Shown here in pieces: positions 5,208-10,997 of a stretch of DNA of 10,997 bases. A program made the translations under genes and the position numbers. The stretch lies in contig JAFGGR010000231.1 of NCBI GenBank assembly GCA_016930475.1, positions 1 through 10,997 on the forward strand, given 5' to 3'. Source of the stretch: Clostridiales bacterium (GTDB lineage Bacteria > Bacillota > Clostridia > Saccharofermentanales > Saccharofermentanaceae). Position 1 is the first letter of the stretch, and every line of letters begins with the position of its first letter. The notes beneath the pieces were generated by a model. It saw only the letters and a program-made list of their open reading frames with translations, searched no databases and had not been told where the DNA came from.

Positions 5208-6215
5208 TTGAACAGAAAAAGGATTTTTTCTTTGGCTTGCGCGGCCTGTGTCGCGCTGTGCCTGTGCGCGTGTGCGCCGAAGACGGACGCGACCGGATCC
5301 GTGACGTCCGGAACCACGGCGAAGACGATTGGTGAAAGTACACGGATCGAAACGACGCCTGAGGCAACGACGACTGCGGAGACGACGCCCGCGGAGACGA
5401 CCGGCACGGTATATCCGCTCAAGGTCACCGACTCGTACGGCAATACGGCCGTGATCGAATCGGAACCGATGCGGATCGTGTCCTGCGCACCGAATGTCAC
5501 GGAGTTGCTTTTCGAGTTGGGAGCGGGCGAGAAAGTCGTCGGGCGAACCGACTACTGCAATTATCCGGATGAGGTCTTTTCGATCGATTCGGTCGGATCG
5601 ATCGATATTCCGAGCATTGAGTCGATCATCGCCCTGGAGCCGGATCTGGTGATCGCCTCGTCGATTTTTACCGAAAGCTCCTATGACGCCTTAGTCGGGT
5701 TGGGGCTCCCGGTGGTCGTTTGGCACGAAGAATACGATATCGACGGTGTACAAAACATGATCCGCGCGGTCGGGGAGATCCTGGATCGGAACGCCGAAGC
5801 CGAAGTGCTGATCGAAAAGATGGATAAGCGCATCGAGAAGGCGGTCGAGAACATCGAAGGTCAAGAGCGTCCGAGTGTGTATTACGCGGTCTCATTCGGC
5901 GAATACGGCGACTATACCGCCGGCGGAGACACCTTTGTTCATCGGCTGATCGAAACGGCCGGAGGGGACAACATTGCGGCCGACATTTCCGGCTGGTCCT
6001 TTTCGCTTGAAAAGCTGATCGAAGCGGATCCGGACATCATCCTGGTCAATCAATATATGCTGGAAGACTTTATCGCCACTGAGCCCTACAGCGGGCTGTC
6101 CGCCGTGCAAAACGGACGGGTGTTCGGCGTGGATTCGGATCTCTTGGAGCGCCAGGGCTATCGCAATGCCGAGGGTATCGCGTTGCTGGTGTCACTTTTT
6201 TATCCGCAGGAATAA
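5208..6215 (+). CDS. btuF: Cobalamin/corrinoid-binding lipoprotein BtuF
   Basis: A 335-residue extracellular lipoprotein that captures corrinoid for the BtuCD importer. The signal peptide ends in lipobox LCAC with Cys22. A Thr/Glu/Ala-rich linker (about 28-67) tethers a helical-backbone periplasmic-binding domain (PF01497 type). The family motif RIVSCAPNVTELLFELGAG (89-107) is followed by VVGRTDYCNYP (110-120), and later by the typical SVGSIDIPSIESIIALEPDLVI. Start: TTG at 5208, 6 nt after AGAAGGAG; no ATG lies near in frame. A cobalamin riboswitch precedes it and btuC and btuD follow, which makes cobalamin far more likely than iron-siderophore or heme, the other substrates of this family. 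Translation is probably the step controlled by the riboswitch. Confidence 0.94.
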   Translation: MNRKRIFSLACAACVALCLCACAPKTDATGSVTSGTTAKTIGESTRIETTPEATTTAETTPAETTGTVYPLKVTDSYGNTAVIESEPMRIVSCAPNVTELLFELGAGEKVVGRTDYCNYPDEVFSIDSVGSIDIPSIESIIALEPDLVIASSIFTESSYDALVGLGLPVVVWHEEYDIDGVQNMIRAVGEILDRNAEAEVLIEKMDKRIEKAVENIEGQERPSVYYAVSFGEYGDYTAGGDTFVHRLIETAGGDNIAADISGWSFSLEKLIEADPDIILVNQYMLEDFIATEPYSGLSAVQNGRVFGVDSDLLERQGYRNAEGIALLVSLFYPQE

Positions 6216-6239
6216 GACGAAGTCGGGGAGAATCGTGAA

Positions 6240-7289
6240 TTGCGCAGGAAACGATCACCGCTTTTATTGTATCTGAGTCTGTCGGCCGCCCTGGCCGTCC
6301 TGATCGTCGCGGCTTCCTCCGTAGGCGCCGCCGATATAAGCGCGCTCGACAGCCTTCACATTTTGCTGTCACGGATCCCTTTCATCGATCGTCTTGCCGA
6401 CGTATCGCGGCTTCACCCGACCGATTTTACGATCGTTCTTTTCATCCGTCTTCCGCGCGTGCTCCTTTCCGGCTTGGTCGGCTGCGGACTGGCTTTGTCC
6501 GGCGCGGTCTTGCAGGGAGTGCTCCGAAATCCGTTGGCGGACCCGCAAGTGCTCGGCATTTCTTCGGGAGCGGCGTTCGGCGCCGCCGTCGCGATATCGT
6601 TCGGACTGAGCTTTTCGGTCATCGGGATCGGAGGGATCGCCGCATTTGCCTTTGTAGGCGCGCTTCTGACCATGCTGATCGTCTGGCGGATCTCTTTTCA
6701 GGGAGGAAAGACATCGGTCGTCGGCATTCTTCTGGCCGGAATATCGGTCAGTTCCCTGCTTACGGCGGCGATCACCCTGATCATGGTCATGCGCCGCGAT
6801 CAACTCGAAAAGGTCTACCTTTGGATGCTCGGCAGTTTTTCAGCCGCTTCGTATTTAAAGGTGGGTTTTCTCTTTGTCATCATCGTCGTCGTCCTTGCGT
6901 TGATCGCTCCGTCGTCCTTTTCGCTCGATATTCTTGCGACCGGAGACGACTCGGCCGAGAGCCTCGGGATCGAAGCGCAAAAGTTACGAAGACGGATGAT
7001 CGTCTTGTCGTCTCTTGCGGTCGCCGCCTGCGTCAGCGTCAGCGGCATCATCGGATTTGTCGGACTGATCGTTCCGCACATCATCCGGTTGATGGCCGGA
7101 TCGCGTAACCGGAGGCTGATCCCGCTGTCGTGCATCGCCGGCGCCATCTTCATGATCCTTTGCGACACGCTCGCCAGGACCCTTGCGGCACCGACCGAGA
7201 TCCCGGTCGGCGCGATCACCGCGATCATCGGGGCACCGTTCTTCCTCTTCCTTTTATGGAAAGCACGCGGCAAGGGGGTGAGGTTATGA
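6240..7289 (+). CDS. btuC: Cobalamin ABC transporter permease BtuC
   Basis: A 349-residue FecCD/BtuC-family permease with about ten hydrophobic segments; a dimer forms the corrinoid channel. Family signatures are clear: RLPRVLLSGLVG (70-81), LQGVLRNPLADPQVLG (91-106), GFVGLIVPHIIRLMAG (272-287) and EIPVGAITAIIGAPFF (320-335). Length is normal for the family. The start is TTG at 6240, 9 nt after CGGGGAG (6224-6230). A GTG at 6235 is out of frame and no useful ATG exists near, so both btuF and btuC use TTG. It lies 24 nt after btuF, and its stop overlaps the btuD start in ATGA (7286-7289), so translation is coupled. Substrate assignment comes from the riboswitch and operon. Confidence 0.94.
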   Translation: MRRKRSPLLLYLSLSAALAVLIVAASSVGAADISALDSLHILLSRIPFIDRLADVSRLHPTDFTIVLFIRLPRVLLSGLVGCGLALSGAVLQGVLRNPLADPQVLGISSGAAFGAAVAISFGLSFSVIGIGGIAAFAFVGALLTMLIVWRISFQGGKTSVVGILLAGISVSSLLTAAITLIMVMRRDQLEKVYLWMLGSFSAASYLKVGFLFVIIVVVLALIAPSSFSLDILATGDDSAESLGIEAQKLRRRMIVLSSLAVAACVSVSGIIGFVGLIVPHIIRLMAGSRNRRLIPLSCIAGAIFMILCDTLARTLAAPTEIPVGAITAIIGAPFFLFLLWKARGKGVRL

Positions 7290-8119
7290 GCACAAGAGAA
7301 CGTTTTCTTGATTCACCCGGATCGATCTCGACCGAAAAGCTCTTCTGGCAGCCGGATCCGAATCGTCCGCCGGTGCTGGACAGCGTGGATGTCTCGTTGA
7401 AAAGCGGTCACTTTTACGGGATCATCGGTCCGAACGGATCGGGCAAGACGTCCCTGATCCGGCATCTCCTTCGTTTGATCCGAGCCGAAAAGGGTCGCGT
7501 GACCATAAATGGCACAGACATTTCGGAATTTCGACGCAGGGAAATTGCCCGCCTCATATCTTATGTTCCGCAAAAGGTCGAGACCGGCATCGCTTTTTCG
7601 GTCGGTGAAAACGTAATGATGGGTCGAAACCCACATTTGAAGTGGTTCGGATTTCCCGAAAAGGAGGATCGCGATGCTGTTTTTTCGGCCATGCGAGCCA
7701 CCGGCGTCGAAGATCTGATCGATTCGCAGATGTCGATCTTAAGCGGGGGCGAAACGCAGCGCGTGCTCGTCGCACGTTCCGTCGCCCAAGAATGTCCGTG
7801 GCTGTTTTTGGACGAGCCCGTCTCCAACCTTGATATATATCATCAGTTTGCCGTGATGGATCTTTTGCGTGATTTGAACCGAAAAGAAGGCAAAACCATC
7901 GTATGCGTCCTCCATGATATCAATCTCGCGGCGATGTACTGCGACCGGATCGTTATGATGAACAACGGAGGGATCGTCGCGGACGGGGCGGCCTCCGACG
8001 TGCTCCGCCCGGAACTTTTGGAGCGTGTGTACAACGTTGCTTTTCGATGGGTCGAGCCGCCCGGAGAGTCGTTGCGGTTATTTGTTCCGATTCCGAAACC
8101 GGATCGATCCGCGCCGTAA
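7286..8119 (+). CDS. btuD: Cobalamin ABC transporter ATPase BtuD
   Basis: A 277-residue ATPase that powers BtuC. Motifs in order: Walker A GPNGSGKT (48-55), Q-loop Gln96 in YVPQ, signature LSGGETQ (152-158), Walker B LFLDEP (173-178), D-loop SNLD (180-183) and switch His210 in VLHD. The sequence VGENVMMGRNPHLKWFG (106-122) after the Q-loop is typical of FecE/BtuD-type subunits. The same frame is open upstream to 7130, but the ATG at 7286 overlaps the btuC stop by 4 nt, follows GGGGGTGAGG and gives a normal length, so the longer form is rejected. The first 30 residues diverge from the usual opening strand, with LFWQ near the place of the aromatic A-loop. No intrinsic terminator is visible after the stop. 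Confidence 0.94.
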   Translation: MSTRERFLDSPGSISTEKLFWQPDPNRPPVLDSVDVSLKSGHFYGIIGPNGSGKTSLIRHLLRLIRAEKGRVTINGTDISEFRRREIARLISYVPQKVETGIAFSVGENVMMGRNPHLKWFGFPEKEDRDAVFSAMRATGVEDLIDSQMSILSGGETQRVLVARSVAQECPWLFLDEPVSNLDIYHQFAVMDLLRDLNRKEGKTIVCVLHDINLAAMYCDRIVMMNNGGIVADGAASDVLRPELLERVYNVAFRWVEPPGESLRLFVPIPKPDRSAP

Positions 8120-8150
8120 ATACCGCCGTTTCTTCGGGTCGATTTGTTGT

Positions 8151-8179
8151 TTGGTTCGCAGTCGCGAATGTGATAGAAT
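8151..8179 (+). promoter_or_regulatory. Candidate promoter of the flavodoxin gene
   Basis: TTGGTT (8151-8156), a 17-nt spacer and TAGAAT (8174-8179) preceded by TGA, giving a TGn-extended -10. The -35 is weak. It predicts a leader of about 120 nt before the ATG at 8306. That leader holds short inverted arms CACCGC (8209-8214) and GCGGTG (8231-8236), with no recognised riboswitch. Confidence 0.5.
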
Positions 8180-8305
8180 AAATAGGCAGAAGAGGTCTTT
8201 TTCGTTTGCACCGCGATGGATTTGAACGATGCGGTGTTGTGTGACGGCAGAAACGGATGTAACGACTACCGGTCGAAGTGCCGGCAATACATAGCGGAGG
8301 AACAG

Positions 8306-8761
8306 ATGAACGTTAAATTGGCTTATTATTCAAAGACGGGCCATTCCAGAAAAATTGCCGAAGCCGTCGGCAAAGCGCTGTCGATCAAGCCGCTGAACAT
8401 CGAGGATAATCCCTCCGTTTTCGGGGCGGATCTGCTGTTTATCGTCGGCGGGATCTATAACGGGCTGAGTGCCTCCGAGATGATCCGGTTCGGAGAGAAA
8501 CTTAAGCCGGCGATGGCGCAACGCGTGGCGATCATCACCAGCAGTGCTTTTCGCAAGGACACGCAAAACCGCCTCTCTATGATCCTGAAGAGCAATTATA
8601 TCGAGGTCCTCGGAGAGTGTATGGTTCGGGGCGCCTTTACCGTCATCAGCATGGGTCACCCCAACAACCAGGACTACAGCACGGCGATCGATTTTGCCAA
8701 GAAGACAATGGAAGAACTCGAAGGTACGAGCGCTTCGGATGACGAAGAGCGCGGAGAGTAG
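8306..8761 (+). CDS. Short flavodoxin-family protein
   Basis: A 151-residue cytoplasmic protein expected to bind FMN and carry electrons. The first strand and phosphate-binding loop read KLAYYSKTGHSRKIAEAVG (4-22), where SKTGHS (9-14) is the FMN phosphate loop. ADLLFIVGGIYNGL is the second flavin-contacting strand and loop, and RVAIITSSAF a further strand. Length matches a minimal flavodoxin with a short acidic tail (SASDDEERGE). The frame is open back to an ATG at 8216, but GGAGG (8296-8300) lies 5 nt before ATG 8306 and flavodoxin homology begins there, so the 30-residue extension is rejected. It sits after the B12 uptake operon and before an acyl-CoA ligase. Flavodoxins can reduce cob(II)alamin, but a link here is speculation. 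Confidence 0.86.
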   Translation: MNVKLAYYSKTGHSRKIAEAVGKALSIKPLNIEDNPSVFGADLLFIVGGIYNGLSASEMIRFGEKLKPAMAQRVAIITSSAFRKDTQNRLSMILKSNYIEVLGECMVRGAFTVISMGHPNNQDYSTAIDFAKKTMEELEGTSASDDEERGE

Positions 8762-8791
8762 TCGATATTTACAGCAATGATCGTGATGAGT

Positions 8792-8818
8792 TCGGATCCC
8801 GAGAGACATATGATCCGA
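8792..8818 (+). other. Hairpin between flavodoxin and ligase genes
   Basis: TCGGATC (8792-8798) and GATCCGA (8812-8818) form a perfect 7-bp stem with a 13-nt loop in the 97-nt gap. No T run follows, so it is a weak terminator candidate at best. It may mark RNA processing or be chance, given how common GATC is here. Confidence 0.35.
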
Positions 8819-8858
8819 CCTGTACGGGCTTGATCCCGAAAGAATGGAGGTCGGCATT

Positions 8859-10799
8859 ATGCAAATAATGGAATCCAAATCGTATTATAAGATCAGAGAA
8901 TTCAGCGATTTGCGGGAGATGATCCGTCAGAGTGTGTCTTTGTACGGTAATTTGCCCGCTTTTCGATTTCGCGAGCATCCGGACGGCAAGGTCATCAAAA
9001 GAACGTACCGGGAAGTCGGTACGGATACGGATGCGTTCGGAAGCGCCTTGCTCGGATTGGGACTTGCGGATGAGAAGATCGCGATCATCGGTGAGAACAG
9101 TTATCGCTGGGCCATTTCTCATTTGGCCGTAGTGAACGGTGTCGGTGTTTCCGTTCCTCTGGACAGACTTCTAAAACCGGAAGAGATCCTTCCCTTGCTG
9201 GAGCGGGGCAAGGTATCGGCGGTCATTTTCGATAAATCATTTCTTGATACGATGATCGAGGCAGCCAAGCAAATGCCGTCGATTCGAGCTTTTGTTTGCA
9301 TGAATTGCTCCTCTAAGGACAGCGGCCTTTTCCCCGGTGATGATCGTTGGTACCTGTTTGATTCACTACTATCCAAGGGAAGAAAGATGTTGGACGACGG
9401 GAACACGGACTATGCCGATCGCCCGATCGATCCCGAGCAGATCGCGTCGCTTCTGTTTACGTCGGGCACGACCAGCATGTCGAAGGGTGTACTGCTTCGC
9501 AATCGCAATATCACGCAGGACATTATCGCATTGGCCAAGGTCGTCAAATTCCCCGTCGGAACGAGGATGCTGTCGATCCTTCCTCTGCATCACACATTCG
9601 AAAATACCTGCGGTCTGCTGTACGGCCTGTATATGGGCGCGTGCATTTGTATGTGTGACGGGCTTCGGTATATACAGAAAAACATGGAGGAATACCGGAT
9701 CAATCTGCTTATCGGCGTCCCGGCGCTTTTCGAGAGCTTTTACCGGAAGGTAAAGGATACCCTGAAGAAGCAAGACAAAGAGGAATTGATCGACAAAATG
9801 ATCCGCGTGACACGCGTGTTGCGTAAAGTGAAGATCGATCTTCGTCGCATCATATTCGGTAAGATCCATAAAGCGTTCGGAGGGAAATTTCGAATCGGGA
9901 TCTGCGGAGCGGCTCCGATCGATCCCGAGATCATTCGGTTTTTCGACGATATCGGCGTGCACATTCTCCAAGGATACGGGTTGACCGAGACGTCTCCGGT
10001 CGTCGCCGGATGCAACAGCAAGGTGTTTGTGCCCGGGACCGTCGGGCACCCGCTCGCGGGGATCACCATTGCGATCGACAATGAGACCGACGGCATGGAG
10101 GGCGAGATCCTGGTCAAAGGTCCCGTCGTTATGGCCGGTTATTATGAGGACGATGAGGCGACGGCTGCGGCGATCGATGCGGACGGATGGTTCCACACGG
10201 GTGATGTCGGCCGCGTGGACGAGAACGGTTGTCTGTCGATCACCGGACGGTTGAAGTCCATGATCGTGCTGAAGAGCGGGAAGAAAGTCTTCCCCGAAGA
10301 GATCGAGCAATTGATCACCCGATATCCGTTTATCAAAGAGTCGATGGTCTTCGCGGACGTCGAGCCCAGAGGCGATGTCGTGATCAACGCCAAGTTTGTC
10401 ATCGATCCGCAGTATATGAAAAGAGAAGGGATCACGGAGGAAGAACTGGCGGCCCGACTGGAACAGGTCGTGCGCGAGATCAATCTTGAGATCCCGGGGT
10501 ACAAAGGGATCCGTAATTTTGTTTATAGCTTTAAGGATTTGATCAAGACAACGACGCAGAAAGTGAAGCGGAACAATGAGATCGCCGGTATTCAAGAGGC
10601 ACTGGACCGGGCGAAGGTGAAGTTCCGTCGGATTACCGGTAAAAATATCGATCTTTTGGATTCGATGCTGGAAATCACTCCGCTCGAAGAAATCCGGGAC
10701 GAGGATGAGTCGGAATCTTCTTCCGACGACGATAAGAGCGACCATTCATCCGATGCGGCGGCACCGCGGAAGGATGAAGACGGGGAGCGGGGCAAGTAG
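8859..10799 (+). CDS. AMP-forming acyl-CoA synthetase, long-chain FadD-like
   Basis: A 646-residue ATP-dependent acid:CoA ligase (ANL superfamily) that adenylates a carboxylic acid and transfers it to CoA. Motifs: phosphate loop TSGTTSMSKG (201-210), PLHHTFENTCG, GYGLTETSP (372-380), GWFHTGD (443-449), TGRLKSMIVLKSGKKVFPEEIE (from 462), and the C-terminal TTTQKVKR with the probable catalytic Lys568. Together these place it with long-chain acyl-CoA synthetases (COG1022 type). The phosphate loop has SMSKG where TGxPKG is usual, a variant I associate with clostridial members. The last 35 residues form an unusual Ser/Asp/Glu/Lys-rich tail. The frame extends to an ATG at 8844, but GGAGG at 8846-8850 fits the ATG at 8859 (8-nt spacing) better. 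The true substrate (fatty, branched or aromatic acid) is unknown. It may be cotranscribed with the flavodoxin. Confidence 0.92.
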   Translation: MQIMESKSYYKIREFSDLREMIRQSVSLYGNLPAFRFREHPDGKVIKRTYREVGTDTDAFGSALLGLGLADEKIAIIGENSYRWAISHLAVVNGVGVSVPLDRLLKPEEILPLLERGKVSAVIFDKSFLDTMIEAAKQMPSIRAFVCMNCSSKDSGLFPGDDRWYLFDSLLSKGRKMLDDGNTDYADRPIDPEQIASLLFTSGTTSMSKGVLLRNRNITQDIIALAKVVKFPVGTRMLSILPLHHTFENTCGLLYGLYMGACICMCDGLRYIQKNMEEYRINLLIGVPALFESFYRKVKDTLKKQDKEELIDKMIRVTRVLRKVKIDLRRIIFGKIHKAFGGKFRIGICGAAPIDPEIIRFFDDIGVHILQGYGLTETSPVVAGCNSKVFVPGTVGHPLAGITIAIDNETDGMEGEILVKGPVVMAGYYEDDEATAAAIDADGWFHTGDVGRVDENGCLSITGRLKSMIVLKSGKKVFPEEIEQLITRYPFIKESMVFADVEPRGDVVINAKFVIDPQYMKREGITEEELAARLEQVVREINLEIPGYKGIRNFVYSFKDLIKTTTQKVKRNNEIAGIQEALDRAKVKFRRITGKNIDLLDSMLEITPLEEIRDEDESESSSDDDKSDHSSDAAAPRKDEDGERGK

Positions 10800-10829
10800 T
10801 TGTCTTGTACCCGGTTATGAAGGTGCCCG

Positions 10830-10860
10830 GATCATTCGGATTTTCGAGAGATCATTCGGA
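10830..10860. repeat. 11-bp direct repeat upstream of tRNA-Cys promoter
   Basis: GATCATTCGGA occurs at 10830-10840 and again at 10850-10860, a 20-bp period that puts both copies on about the same face of the DNA two turns apart. It ends 8 nt before the -35 box of the tRNA promoter. It could be a regulator site or a chance duplication. Confidence 0.5.
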
Positions 10861-10868
10861 CGGATCGG

Positions 10869-10898
10869 TTGACGGTATGCCTGTGTTGATGATATGAT
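10869..10898 (+). promoter_or_regulatory. Promoter of tRNA-Cys
   Basis: TTGACG (10869-10874), an 18-nt spacer and TATGAT (10893-10898) preceded by TGA, so the -10 is also TGn-extended. Transcription would start near 10905, some 18 nt before the mature tRNA. Confidence 0.75.
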
Positions 10899-10922
10899 TC
10901 TTCCCGGTAGATTCGCCGATGC

Positions 10923-10996
10923 GGCGCCATAGCCAAGGGGTAAGGCAGAGGTCTGCAAAACCTTTATCCCCAGTTCAAATCTGGGTGGCGCCTCCA
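10923..10996 (+). tRNA. tRNA-Cys (anticodon GCA)
   Basis: Acceptor arms GGCGCCA (10923-10929) and TGGCGCC (10986-10992) pair perfectly. The anticodon loop CTGCAAA gives GCA (cysteine). The discriminator is T10993, the base characteristic of tRNA-Cys, and CCA is encoded at 10994-10996. The gene ends one base before the window edge, so any terminator or further tRNA gene is not visible. Confidence 0.96.
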
Positions 10997-10997
10997 A

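Noticed and set aside
7130..7285. Upstream extension of BtuD into the btuC gene
   Set aside because: It is an out-of-frame reading of conserved BtuC sequence; ATG 7286 has a ribosome site and ATGA coupling.
8216..8305. 30-residue N-terminal extension of the flavodoxin
   Set aside because: No ribosome site, no flavodoxin similarity, and GGAGG lies just before ATG 8306.
9369..10745. Minus-strand open frame of 458 codons
   Set aside because: It lies wholly opposite the acyl-CoA ligase, whose motifs are intact. The peptide is Asp/Arg/His-rich with no recognisable domain and no ribosome site.
10815..10997. Minus-strand reading frame of 60 codons at the right edge
   Set aside because: It is the antisense of tRNA-Cys; the peptide FELGIKVLQTSALPLGYGA is a familiar false translation of tRNA sequence.
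1..10997. Mobile element, CRISPR array, toxin-antitoxin or defence system
   Set aside because: No transposase, integrase, terminal repeats, regular spacers, nuclease or toxin motifs were found on either strand.

Overview
The window reads as an ordinary chromosomal segment of a Gram-positive, probably anaerobic Clostridia-type Firmicute with fairly high GC. Supporting signs are solute-binding proteins made as lipoproteins rather than free periplasmic proteins, strong GGAGG-type ribosome binding sites, TTG starts, Rho-independent terminators, a cobalamin riboswitch and tRNAs with encoded CCA. The two ABC transporter regions are clearly GC-rich. The first intergenic region and the lipoprotein locus in the middle are AT-richer. 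I cannot name genus or species.

Layout. A tRNA-Glu(UUC) with a terminator opens the window. It is followed by about 370 nt of AT-rich sequence holding a promoter and what looks like a decayed, frameshifted short gene. A minus-strand gene encodes a zinc-ribbon/coiled-coil protein (496-1074). Divergent from it is a three-gene operon (1344-3659) encoding a lipoprotein substrate-binding protein of the NitT/TauT (NMT1/THI5-like) type, a permease and a small ATPase. Next comes a monocistronic, AT-richer locus (3852-4805) for a two-domain acidic lipoprotein, preceded by a perfect inverted repeat and followed by a strong terminator. Then a sigma-A type promoter, a full cobalamin riboswitch and a btuF-btuC-btuD corrinoid uptake operon occupy 4945-8119. 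A small flavodoxin (8306-8761) and a long-chain acyl-CoA synthetase-like AMP-forming ligase (8859-10799) follow. The window closes with a promoter and tRNA-Cys(GCA).

How the genes work together. The B12 operon is the best-understood unit: the riboswitch senses cobalamin and probably controls ribosome access to the TTG start of btuF; BtuF captures corrinoid outside the membrane and BtuC2D2 imports it. The flavodoxin could supply electrons for cobalamin reduction, but that rests only on adjacency. The first ABC operon is a recognisable family with unknown substrate. I see no phage, transposon, CRISPR array or defence system, and nothing that I would call a new biological system. The items most worth a second look are the palindrome overlapping the lipoprotein promoter, the decayed gene next to tRNA-Glu, the start of the first permease, the riboswitch expression platform and the marked excess of GATC.
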